Below, in pieces: positions 14,983 through 21,844 of a stretch of 64,000 nucleotides of DNA. The notes under the pieces were generated by a model that did no database searches, was not told the DNA's origin, and was given only the letters and a program-made list of their open reading frames with translations. Both the position numbers and the translations under genes were made by a program. This DNA is from Aneurinibacillus sp. REN35 (GTDB taxonomy: Bacteria; Bacillota; Bacilli; Aneurinibacillales; Aneurinibacillaceae): positions 62,001-126,000 of the forward strand of contig NZ_JBFTXJ020000008.1 of the NCBI RefSeq assembly GCF_041379945.2, read 5' to 3'. The first letter of the stretch is position 1. Every line of letters begins with the position of its first letter.

Positions 14983-15768
14983 TTATACCGCAAACCTATT
15001 CGCCTTTAAAAAGTCATACGCTGCCTTTACTTTTATAAACGCCTCATTATTACCGCCAGTATCCGGATGAACTCGCTTAACCGTTTCTCTGTACGCTTGT
15101 CTTACTTCACGAGGGCTTGCGGCAAACCTAACGCCCAATGTATAGTAAGCTCCTGTTAAATCAGTTCCGCCCTTATATGCCGAATCTCCGAATATACGAT
15201 CAGCAAAGTCGAAACCCTGAGACTTATCCTCTGGAACTGCCTCCGCAAGTTCTAAAATCGCTGCGATTTTTTGCAATCTATCATCGTTGTTATTAAGCCT
15301 ACGTATCGCATCCGTAACTGAGCGTTTTAAATCCGATTCTCTGGATGAAGTATCGCGCGATTTACCGGAAAGCAATCGTTTTACCTCTCGACGTTCCTTC
15401 GTGTTCATTTCAGTGATTTTCTTACGCTGACCATTAGAAGGAATCGTATGAAGTTCCTGACGTAATTCTTTTGGAAACGTGGCTAGATCGTACAACAACT
15501 CTACGTTCCCACCGTCTTCTAAATCGTTCGTCAACGAACGGAATAAAGGATCGCTTTCGTACACTTCGTAAATAGCGATATATTTGCGAGCCATTGGCGG
15601 TGAAATCTTTACGCTTTCTTTTAACCAACGCTCCCATTGCCCGTGTATTAAACGGTTTTTCTTAACATGATTGAGGCGTCTACCGATTTCATAGATAGAC
15701 TCACCGGCTCTTTTCTTATAAGAAACGATTTCTTCCGTAATCACTTCTATTCTCATAGAGAGTGTCAT
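14983..15768 (-). CDS. DUF3102 protein fused to a C-terminal J-domain
   Basis: A 261-residue protein. Residues about 5-140 match DUF3102 of Firmicute phages and plasmids (SIYEIGRRLNHVKKNRLIHG, WERWLKESVKIS). Residues about 205-258 are a compact J-domain (YYTLGVRFAASPREVRQAYR, then VKRVHPDTGGNNEAFIKV) with the HPD tripeptide needed to stimulate Hsp70 ATPase. The linker is acidic and Arg-rich. GGAGGAG lies 6 nt before ATG 15768. A J-domain could recruit host DnaK to remodel a replication complex, as lambda P/DnaJ does; that use is inferred. A second, decayed DUF3102 gene lies at 18078-18539. Confidence 0.85.
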   Translation of the reverse strand: MTLSMRIEVITEEIVSYKKRAGESIYEIGRRLNHVKKNRLIHGQWERWLKESVKISPPMARKYIAIYEVYESDPLFRSLTNDLEDGGNVELLYDLATFPKELRQELHTIPSNGQRKKITEMNTKERREVKRLLSGKSRDTSSRESDLKRSVTDAIRRLNNNDDRLQKIAAILELAEAVPEDKSQGFDFADRIFGDSAYKGGTDLTGAYYTLGVRFAASPREVRQAYRETVKRVHPDTGGNNEAFIKVKAAYDFLKANRFAV

Positions 15769-15785
15769 ATTATCTCCTCCTTAAA

Positions 15786-15968
15786 TTAATTGATGTACCG
15801 CGCCAGTACCTCCGACAGCACCCGCAGATTCTCCGGTTTCATTTCGCTATGTCCGTTCAGCCAGCGACTAAGTGTGACCCGATGTATACCGGCCTTCTGC
15901 GCTATGATTCGATGCTTCATTCCCTCTCGTTCGATAATTTGCGTTGCTTGTGCGCGTGTTAGCGTCAT
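15786..15968 (-). CDS. Minimal XRE/Cro-type DNA-binding protein
   Basis: A 60-residue protein that is just a helix-turn-helix unit (AQKAGIHRVTLSRWLNGHSE) with flanking helices. ACGGAGGGG precedes ATG 15968 by about 7 nt. It ends 17 bp before the DUF3102-J start, so both share a transcript, with the regulator first. Such tiny Cro-like proteins commonly control replication or excision switches of phages and satellites. Confidence 0.7.
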   Translation of the reverse strand: MTLTRAQATQIIEREGMKHRIIAQKAGIHRVTLSRWLNGHSEMKPENLRVLSEVLARYIN

Positions 15969-16192
15969 TACGCACCCCTCCGTTTTATCGTTTTGTAGCG
16001 TGTAAGATAAAAGAAAAGCGCCTATACTGGACTAGACGTAGATTCCGGAAATCTCGCGCAGGTTAAGCGGAAATTTTTTCGTTCTCATAAGGTAATACGT
16101 CTGCCGCGAACGATCTCGCTAAACTTTTGCGAAATTTTTATAAAAAATACGAAACTTCGTTCGCATACCTTTCGTATAAGATGGAAGAAAAT

Positions 16193-16220
16193 AAAAAAGC
16201 GCCAGGTTGCAGCCTGACGC
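16193..16220 (-). terminator. Terminator of the 16420-17159 operon
   Basis: Stem GCGTCAGG/CCTGGCGC (one G-T pair) with a 6-nt loop, followed on the minus strand by TTTTTTA. Confidence 0.8.
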
Positions 16221-16322
16221 ATGAGTCACGACGTTCTGCGATAGCCTATCCCGTGAACGTGCGGTAGTGATATGTACGATTGCCGTCGTCATCTCACCCG
16301 TTGATATGTAAGTAGGCGCTTG

Positions 16323-16350
16323 TTGCCGCAAACACCCACCGTGTTATAAT
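16323..16350 (+). promoter_or_regulatory. Promoter-like sequence directed towards the 3' end of the 16420 gene (antisense)
   Basis: TTGCCG, 16 nt, TATAAT on the plus strand. No plus-strand gene follows, so any transcript would be antisense to the gene at 16420-16764. The TATAAT is perfect but the -35 is only 4 of 6. Confidence 0.4.
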
Positions 16351-16419
16351 GTAACCGAGCCGGAACAAGGTTGCCGCCAAGTCCCGCGCTTATTCGATTA
16401 GCTAGCGTTGCAGCGCTTG

Positions 16420-16764
16420 TTAGTCGGATGCAATATCGTAAACTTCGTCGTTCCTTCGGTCTAGTCGTGTGGTGAAGTACTCGTAGATGCTCATACGCTT
16501 CATTCGCCGCACGATTCGCCGAAGGTACGCCGCATCATCTTCGCCTGGACGCGGATTATATCCGAGACATACATACGATTTCTGTACGAATACACCTTCG
16601 CTATTGGTCGGAATAATCTCGGCTAGTGACGTTGTTTCGTATTCGTGATCGACGTAGATTGCGAATCTATCGTCAATCTGCAGACCGTGACACACTTCGA
16701 ATACGGTTGGCTCTCCGTCCATCGTCGCACTGAACGATTCTACTAGAATTACCACATTGCGCAT
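16420..16764 (-). CDS. Hypothetical protein (114 residues)
   Basis: A 114-residue protein, strand-rich at the start (RNVVILVESFSATMDGEPTV) and basic near the middle (YLRRIVRRMKRMSIYEYF). It overlaps the preceding stop by one base (TAATG), so it is translationally coupled. GGAG lies 8 nt before ATG 16764. I recognise no family. Together with the upstream gene it forms a two-gene operon with its own promoter region and terminator, divergent from the XRE gene at 17358; such pairs in mobile elements are often accessory or anti-host functions. Confidence 0.55.
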   Translation of the reverse strand: MRNVVILVESFSATMDGEPTVFEVCHGLQIDDRFAIYVDHEYETTSLAEIIPTNSEGVFVQKSYVCLGYNPRPGEDDAAYLRRIVRRMKRMSIYEYFTTRLDRRNDEVYDIASD

Positions 16765-17159
16765 TACAATCGCTCCATCAATTCGATTACATCCGCAATC
16801 AACTCGCGATACCCTTCCGCTTCATCTAATTTGCACCCGTTTACCGCGTACCAGGCGACTAGTTCTACCGGTTTCATATGAACGAATACCTGCGTATCTT
16901 TCGCGGCTACTCTACGCACGAACAATTCATATAATGCGTCTACATCCGCTGATATACAACCGAGCGAAAAACGACCGTCAATGCCGATTGATTGCGCCGC
17001 ATCCGGTGATAACGTGAATAATGGTCGCTGCATACGCGGGAATTTTACGTTGTACCAACCTGCGACTGTCTTCGTATACGATACGGTTGCTTTCGGTGAC
17101 TTTGCGAAGTTAAACGGGATGAATCCATCTTCGATTGATTGCGCTACTGCTACTGACAT
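16764..17159 (-). CDS. Hypothetical protein (131 residues)
   Basis: A 131-residue protein (MSVAVAQSIEDGFIPFNFAK start; SPDAAQSIGIDGRFSLGCIS in the middle) with mixed strands and helices. ATG 17159 has GAGGCG 8 nt upstream; in-frame starts further up (17261) lie in the AT-rich promoter region and lack a ribosome site. It is the first gene of the two-gene operon divergent from the 17358 regulator. Function unknown. Confidence 0.5.
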   Translation of the reverse strand: MSVAVAQSIEDGFIPFNFAKSPKATVSYTKTVAGWYNVKFPRMQRPLFTLSPDAAQSIGIDGRFSLGCISADVDALYELFVRRVAAKDTQVFVHMKPVELVAWYAVNGCKLDEAEGYRELIADVIELMERL

Positions 17160-17284
17160 AATAAATCGCCTCATTTCGTAAATTTTTTCAACGTCAAACA
17201 TAACATTTGCATACATTAAGTTCGCGTTTGTATACTTATAGTACATTTTATTCTTGCGCATGTCAAATATATCCGAACTAAAAG

Positions 17285-17333
17285 TACGTAATTGCGAAAC
17301 TTTCGTCTATTCATTACGTAATTGAGGTATAAT
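17285..17333 (+). promoter_or_regulatory. Repeat-bearing promoter/operator region of the 17358 regulator
   Basis: TACGTAATTG occurs twice, at 17285-17294 and 17315-17324, start-to-start 30 bp (about three helical turns). A perfect TATAAT follows at 17328-17333, 20-25 bp before the ribosome binding site. The -35 region overlaps the repeats and is a poor match, as expected for a regulated promoter. Binding by the XRE protein encoded just downstream is likely. Confidence 0.55.
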
Positions 17334-17357
17334 AGAGAGTACGGAGGTCATGTAAAT

Positions 17358-17612
17358 ATGGAGGAATCGAGAGAAAAGATAGCACTGACGTTGAAGCCGT
17401 CATATAAACCTTTGCAACACACATTAATTGATCGCGGAAAAAAGAAACAGGACTTGCGAGATGATTTAGGACTATCACCGTCAACTCTTGCGAAACTTAC
17501 TAATGAAAAGTTTGTTATGCTCGATATTATTGCAAAGATATGCCAGTACTTAGATTGTAAAATTGAAGAAGTAGTCGAGTTTGTTCCAGACGCAGAAACA
17601 AACGACAAATAA
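17358..17612 (+). CDS. Small XRE-family regulator (HTH_26-like)
   Basis: An 84-residue protein with a Cro/C1-type helix-turn-helix in the middle (KKQDLRDDLGLSPSTLAKLT; DIIAKICQYLDCKIEEVVEF), the pattern of small YozG-like regulators. ACGGAGG lies about 10 nt before ATG 17358, and the earlier ATG at 17322 lies upstream of that site. It is transcribed divergently from the 16420-17159 operon, with operator-like repeats between, which is the classic layout of a phage-type repressor switch. Confidence 0.75.
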   Translation: MEESREKIALTLKPSYKPLQHTLIDRGKKKQDLRDDLGLSPSTLAKLTNEKFVMLDIIAKICQYLDCKIEEVVEFVPDAETNDK

Positions 17613-17650
17613 GCCGCTAGGATAACGTATCCCTGGCGGCATTTTTATTT
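17613..17650. terminator. Terminator after the XRE gene
   Basis: Hairpin GCCGC(T)AGGAT/ATCC(CTG)GCGGC followed by ATTTTTATTTT. It also overlaps the end of the decayed ParB-like frame on the other strand. Confidence 0.85.
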
Positions 17651-18061
17651 TCGAGACTCCTTCGCCTGCTCCCGTATCTCCTTCGCATCAGCGACGCTTG
17701 TAGTGCCTACTACGTCCTCTCCGCGTAATGTCAGTAGTGAGCGTTGTTCGTCGGGCGTAAGATACGCTAACTGCTCGGCAGCCGTTGTTCCGAGCTTACC
17801 GGATGATACTAGCGTTTGAATTTCGAGGATGAGGTCGTTGAGTTTTAGGAGTCTACGCGTTGTCTTTTCTGACTCTCCGATTGTTTCCGCTATGTCTGCT
17901 GCTGTTTTCAAGCGGCCATTTTGTCCACTTGATCTATCTCCACCGTGCTTAATACCGAAATACTCCTTTAGAAACGCCGCAATACGTCCCTTTTTTATCG
18001 GATCATGTTCCGCCTCACCTCGCCTCTCTACGTTTTCTGCGATTAAGAGGTACTCCGCTTC
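17645..18061 (-). pseudogene. ParB/KorB-like fragment, 5' part lost
   Basis: Open frame of 138 residues without a usable start. It begins after a TAG at 18062-18064 and reads EAEYLLIAENVERRGEAEHD, then AAFLKEYFGIKHGGDRSSGQ, then TIGESEKTTRRLLKLNDLIL and SGKLGTTAAEQLAYLTPDEQ. This is the middle and C-terminal part of phage/plasmid ParB-like proteins; the N-terminal nuclease-like half is absent. The first ATG in frame is 17911, far inside the domain. A coiled-coil reading in another frame just upstream ([13 protein letters not shown]) implies a deletion joining two genes plus frameshifts. Confidence 0.75.
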
Positions 18062-18077
18062 CTACTCTTCGCCTGCC

Positions 18078-18539
18078 CTACCGCTTCCTCTGCCTTCTGT
18101 GCGTGTCCTCTCGCGCCTCATTTAGCGCCTTCTTGACTTCGCGTAACTCCCGTACAGTCATTTCATCTACCGTCTTTTCTTCGCCGGTGGACGGGATTGT
18201 GTGCGCTGTAGATACGAACTCTTGACGGTCGATTTCGGATGGTAGTTGTATGAGTTCAAATATTTTCGACGAGTGTAACGACGTCGTTACATCGTTGAAC
18301 TGTTCGTATGATTGTATGAACCTATGCGCCTGCATTCTAGTGAAGTCTACATGTTCCGAAAGCCATCGTATCCACCCACCTGCGTTCTCGCGCTGTTCCG
18401 CCAGTGCGCGTTCTTTTGCGTCAATGCTGTCAGGCTTAGCATCTCTTACATGTTTTAGCCTCCTCCCGATTTCGAAGATAGCGTTACCTGCGATCTGTTT
18501 ATACGAGTTTATTTCTGCTGTTATTACGGTTATATCAGG
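18078..18539 (-). pseudogene. DUF3102 fragment, start lost and 3' end frameshifted
   Basis: The frame reads [20 protein letters not shown], then [20 protein letters not shown] and [20 protein letters not shown], the N-terminal half of DUF3102, but a TAA lies at 18540-18542 a few codons before and no ATG, GTG or TTG start exists until 18335 well inside the domain. At the 3' end the coiled coil continues in the next frame ([17 protein letters not shown]), so there is at least one frameshift. It is paralogous to the N-terminal part of the intact DUF3102-J gene. Confidence 0.75.
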
Positions 18540-18618
18540 TTAAACGAAAAGGAAAAACGTCCTGACCGAAGAATTATATCGTATAGGAAAATAATACCTA
18601 ACGAAAGGAGTGAGCGAT

Positions 18619-19146
18619 ATGAAACGTCTAGTACCTACGGTATGTGCCGCTGTGCTGGCGCTATCAATCCCGGTAACAACGAATGCCGCACCGTATCCAA
18701 CTGACGACATGTTCCGTGATGATGCGCCGAATACCGAAGATATCTTACGTACGCAGGTACAGAAAGAACTCGGTAACGATACGTCAGATACGCGCTATCT
18801 CGACCCGAATTACGTTATTGACGAAGATGAGGCGTTATTAGACGAAGAAGAAACAGCGTATTGGTATGCGCCGACGTACGTTGACCGTGAGTATATCGTC
18901 GTTGCGGTAAATCCGAAGCTGAAGCGGTATATGGTAAAGAGTGTCGAGCCGACTCCGGTAAAGATGAAGCAACACGTTATATTTACGCAGGAATGGTTGA
19001 TTACGGGTGAACCGTTGAAAAAAGGCGAACGCGTGTGGTTGACGTTTGACGAGGATGAATCGGACGGTATCGATTCGGAGCGTAAAGACGGATTAGTGTA
19101 CGTAACGCCGCAATGGGCGCTGGAACTGCCAGTAGCGGAGGAGTAA
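18619..19146 (+). CDS. Small secreted acidic protein of unknown function
   Basis: A 175-residue protein with a signal peptide (MKRLVPTVCAAVLALSIPVTT, cleavage likely near NAA-APY). The mature part is acidic (DEDEALLDEEETAYW) and its C-terminal half is strand-rich (REYIVVAVNPKLKRYMVKSV). ATG 18619 has AAAGGAG 8 nt upstream; the GTG at 18610 overlaps that site. It is one of only three rightward genes in the element, stands alone with its own terminator, and so resembles a moron expressed from the integrated state. Family not recognised. Confidence 0.65.
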   Translation: MKRLVPTVCAAVLALSIPVTTNAAPYPTDDMFRDDAPNTEDILRTQVQKELGNDTSDTRYLDPNYVIDEDEALLDEEETAYWYAPTYVDREYIVVAVNPKLKRYMVKSVEPTPVKMKQHVIFTQEWLITGEPLKKGERVWLTFDEDESDGIDSERKDGLVYVTPQWALELPVAEE

Positions 19147-19154
19147 ACGAAGAA

Positions 19155-19197
19155 AAGCGCCATCTTTCGGTACATTCCGTTAGATGGCGCTTGTTTA
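19155..19197 (+). terminator. Terminator after the secreted protein gene
   Basis: Perfect 11-bp stem AAGCGCCATCT/AGATGGCGCTT with a 16-nt loop, then TTGTTTATT. Confidence 0.85.
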
Positions 19198-19259
19198 TTC
19201 GTATAAAGGGATTGAACATTGAGAATACTTATAAAAAAAGAAACGGAGGTATTTTCGAT

Positions 19260-19379
19260 ATGAAATGTCGTGATTGCGGAAACAAAGGAGCTGCTGATAA
19301 GCGATGGGGCCTTTGCGCAAAATGCTATAAAATACACAAGAATTTTGTAAAAGGCTTTCCGAAACTTAAGCGTAAGTAA
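19260..19379 (+). CDS. 39-residue zinc-ribbon protein
   Basis: A very small protein with two CxxC pairs, CRDC and CAKC, 14 residues apart, and a Lys-rich tail (FVKGFPKLKRK). This is a minimal zinc knuckle. ACGGAGGT lies 9 nt before ATG 19260. It follows the terminator of the secreted-protein gene by 60 bp and overlaps the 3' end of the opposite ribbon-helix-helix gene by 14 bp. Nucleic acid binding is plausible but unproven. Confidence 0.6.
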   Translation: MKCRDCGNKGAADKRWGLCAKCYKIHKNFVKGFPKLKRK

Positions 19380-19629
19380 TAACGCCATTCTCTACAATCG
19401 GAATAACCCGTCTCTTATCTGGCGCCTCATACTTCGTCTGTAGATAGTCGATAATGTTCGTATTGTTAACGCATAGGTCGATAATGTCCGCAGCGAGTAC
19501 CGTTTTCGGAACGCTACAGGCGAAAGCTAAGCGTTCGAGTTTATCGTGAGTATCAGCGGACAAAGCCGGATTGACTCGCGTCTTCTTATCGCTACGTACT
19601 TTACGTACCTCTCCCCCACTGTTTCGCAT
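19366..19629 (-). CDS. Ribbon-helix-helix-like regulator
   Basis: An 87-residue protein: a basic start (GEVRKVRSDKKTRVNPALSA) leading into two helices (THDKLERLAFACSVPKTVLA; ADIIDLCVNNTNIIDYL), the pattern of CopG/Arc-type regulators. GGGAGG lies 7 nt before ATG 19629. Directly upstream is a repeat-bearing region (19680-19718) fit to be its operator. Copy-number or recombinase control is likely from context. Confidence 0.6.
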   Translation of the reverse strand: MRNSGGEVRKVRSDKKTRVNPALSADTHDKLERLAFACSVPKTVLAADIIDLCVNNTNIIDYLQTKYEAPDKRRVIPIVENGVITYA

Positions 19630-19679
19630 AAAAACGCCTCCCTCAAGCGATTTATCTCCGGAAATGATTTAACGGGTAA

Positions 19680-19718
19680 ATGCGTAAACCATTTACGTTA
19701 AGGAGTATATGCGTAAAC
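19680..19718. promoter_or_regulatory. Operator-like repeats between the ribbon-helix-helix and resolvase genes
   Basis: ATGCGTAAAC occurs at 19680-19689 and 19709-19718 (29 bp apart). The first copy also forms an inverted repeat CGTAAA-CCA-TTTACG. Position just upstream of the CopG-like gene suggests autoregulation. Confidence 0.45.
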
Positions 19719-19845
19719 AAGCCGCATATTACCGATCAACCCCCGAGTTAAAAAATATTGTGCGCAAATTGCATACACCAGGCGCAGGGTTTTTAAAAGG
19801 GGGGGCTTGGGGCCGCGTCACTCTTCGCAAAAGAAAAACGCCAGC

Positions 19846-20412
19846 TCATTTGCTGACGCTATCCTTACGATTATTAATCGCTCTATATAACGTTGCTTTA
19901 CTAACATCGGTAGCTTCGACTATCTCCGGTACGGTCAAGTCACCTGCGTCATATAATGCCAATGCCGTAGCAATCTTCGTCTTGTCTGTTTTCGGTCTAC
20001 CTCCGACTCTACCACGCGCTCTAGCCGCCTGTAAGCCCGCCTGTGTACGCTCTGCGATAATATCCCGTTCCATCTCCGCAAGTACCGCCATCATACGGAA
20101 CATAGCTTTACCAACCGCTGTAGACGTATCTATGTTATCTCGGATACTGACGAACTCAACACCGCGCTTCTCTAGTTCAGCCGTTAGCTCTAACAGCTTA
20201 AACGTTGAGCGACCGAGACGATCTAACTTATATACGACAAGCGTATCACCGTTACGTAATGCGTCCAGGCAACGTTGTAGCTCCGGCCTATCGTCTCTCT
20301 TACCGCTCATCTTCTCGGTGTAAATACGTTCGCATCCGGATGCTTTTAAGGCGTCCATCTGCATATCGAGGTTTTGATCCTGCGTTGATACGCGCGCATA
20401 TCCGATTTTCAT
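19846..20412 (-). CDS. Serine recombinase (resolvase/invertase, Hin-Pin type)
   Basis: A 188-residue serine recombinase of small (non-integrase) type. The catalytic Ser is in GYARVSTQDQNLD (about residue 9); further motifs are YKLDRLGRST and EMERDIIAERT, then the helix-turn-helix (LYDAGDLTVPEIVEATDVSK). Length is normal for resolvases and invertases. GGGAGAGG lies before ATG 20412. In an element that already has a tyrosine integrase, it likely resolves multimers of a circular form or inverts a segment; its site is probably in the region just upstream. Confidence 0.88.
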   Translation of the reverse strand: MKIGYARVSTQDQNLDMQMDALKASGCERIYTEKMSGKRDDRPELQRCLDALRNGDTLVVYKLDRLGRSTFKLLELTAELEKRGVEFVSIRDNIDTSTAVGKAMFRMMAVLAEMERDIIAERTQAGLQAARARGRVGGRPKTDKTKIATALALYDAGDLTVPEIVEATDVSKATLYRAINNRKDSVSK

Positions 20413-20757
20413 ACGTACCTCTCCCTTATCGTTTCTTTATTCGCATCGTATCATAAACGGAACCTTATAGCAACGATAATATTGAAACGAGTTTAGGAAC
20501 GGTTAACAAGTGATAAAGCTAGATAGCAACGGTACATTTACGACCGTATCATTAATAATCGTTTTTGGAACTGATAGATGCGTTAACCCCTGAGTTTTCG
20601 AGGCGGGCGTCCATCAGGAGCGTGCAGCGGATGTAAGGAGCGTTATTCCACGTATCGGCAATCGTCGGCAACCGGTAGCACTAGCGACAACCCGCGTCAT
20701 ATCAACGTTTATTAATGTTTTACCGCGTTAAGGCATCACTTAACACGCATAGCTTTA
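20413..20757. other. Intergenic region, possible res site
   Basis: About 345 bp with no gene. Upstream of the resolvase gene lies an imperfect dyad near 20445-20480 (TATCATAA ... TTATAGCAACGATA), the usual place for a resolvase site. Around 20727-20751 there is GCGTTAAG/CTTAACACGC. No clear iterons were seen. Confidence 0.35.
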
Positions 20758-21675
20758 TTACGTTAGCATCGCGCGAATAAGCGCCAGTTCCTCTTCGTAC
20801 GACATAGCGTTCTCTTTCGCCTGCTGTGCTGCTATCCGTTCATGCTCCATGCGCTGCCGTTTCTGATCCGCTACCCATGTCGGAAGGATATCGGACTTAT
20901 TCGCCTTGGCTGCCCGTTGTTTCTTACGAGATATATCGGATGCCTTCGCTTGCTCGAACGTACTGTGAGCGCCTGTATACGGTTTAGACGATGCTTTATG
21001 CGTTGACTGCTTGCTCGATGCGTTAGAACGGCGCTGACAACCGGCAATCGCTCGCTGTATCGCTGATTTGACGTACGCAACGATATTACCGACGCTGGCG
21101 ACGTATTTCTTAATACGATCGAGAACAGGCTGACGTTCAACAGCCGGTAACTTTTCTTCGTCTGCTATGCGGTTGAATACCGTGTCTAAATCATCATCGT
21201 CTTTATTCGTTTCTTTAGCTTCCGTAGGTTCCTTAGATTCGGCGCTGGAAAAAGCGGCTTCATTCGTTGACACGCCTACGCTTTCACCGTTTTCATGTTT
21301 GGAAAAATCGGTGGAAACTTCTGCGCAAAAGTCCGGTAAGATAAACGGGTGCAAGACGAAGAAGCGCAGCTCCATCCCGCTTACTTCGATGACTTTACGC
21401 TGTCCGATACGTAGTTCTTCGAGACGAGCGAAGATATTGCGGATTGTACGCTCGCAAGTACCGAGATTCTTCGCTAATGTATCCGTAGCAAGCCAGCAAA
21501 CGCCCGGTACAACGACGGAATGCTTAACGATGATATCTAACGCTTCCCTGGCGTTCTTATGCAACCTGCGGCCTGCAGCGAGCTTATGAGCGGTGATATG
21601 CTCGTCCATTTCCGTTCTACTTTCGAATGATCTTAGTGTTTGCGCGAAGGTACGATATATACGGCTAATTAACAT
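20758..21675 (-). CDS. Replication-initiator-like winged-helix protein
   Basis: A 305-residue protein. The N-terminal 120 residues form a winged helix-turn-helix (AREALDIIVKHSVVVPGVCW; TLAKNLGTCERTIRNIFARL) as in phage and plasmid replication initiators of Bacillales. A low-complexity linker follows (ESKEPTEAKETNKDDDD), then a helix-rich part with QPVLDRIKKYVASVGNIVAY, resembling the C-terminal DnaA/DnaB-recruiting half, and a basic tail. ATG 21675 has GGGGG 7 nt upstream; the in-frame ATG at 21732 is less likely. Role in origin recognition is inferred. Confidence 0.7.
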   Translation of the reverse strand: MLISRIYRTFAQTLRSFESRTEMDEHITAHKLAAGRRLHKNAREALDIIVKHSVVVPGVCWLATDTLAKNLGTCERTIRNIFARLEELRIGQRKVIEVSGMELRFFVLHPFILPDFCAEVSTDFSKHENGESVGVSTNEAAFSSAESKEPTEAKETNKDDDDLDTVFNRIADEEKLPAVERQPVLDRIKKYVASVGNIVAYVKSAIQRAIAGCQRRSNASSKQSTHKASSKPYTGAHSTFEQAKASDISRKKQRAAKANKSDILPTWVADQKRQRMEHERIAAQQAKENAMSYEEELALIRAMLT

Positions 21676-21745
21676 GACATTTCCCCCGTTAGCACACGGA
21701 AGAAAAAGCGAGTCCACTTCGAAAAAAAGCAATACTTAAGAAGCC

Positions 21746-21833
21746 TTGAATTATCGAATTTTTTTCGATAAAATAAGGTTAGCTAAATATTTCGTAAGTG
21801 GTCCTGCGTTGGCGCGCAGGGCTTTTTCTTTTT
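21746..21833 (+). ncRNA. Candidate small RNA with own promoter, operator and terminator
   Basis: TTGAAT (21746-21751), 17 nt, TAAAAT (21769-21774) is followed about 30 bp later by a strong hairpin, CCTGCG/CGCAGG at 21803-21820, and GCTTTTTCTTTTT. The promoter spacer contains a perfect inverted repeat TTATCGAA/TTCGATAA (21751-21771). The predicted RNA is about 50 nt, plus strand, starting near 21781, between the initiator gene (whose start is at 21675) and the integrase 3' end. It would run towards the integrase stop. No coding potential. Confidence 0.5.
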
Positions 21834-21844
21834 GTGCGGATTAT

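Larger units (their letters stand above)
15969..16419. other. Intergenic region with promoter, terminator and a plus-strand promoter-like site
   Basis: About 450 bp without a gene. The left part carries the leader of the XRE-type gene, the middle a terminator for the 16420-17159 operon (listed separately), and the right part a plus-strand promoter-like pair (listed separately). Several CGAAA/TTTCG motifs recur around 16120-16175. No ORF with a ribosome site. Confidence 0.4.

Noticed and set aside
19709-20323. 204-codon plus-strand frame across the resolvase gene
   Set aside because: Most of it is antisense to the clear serine recombinase; its ribosome site is only 3 nt from ATG and the non-overlapping part includes a G run.
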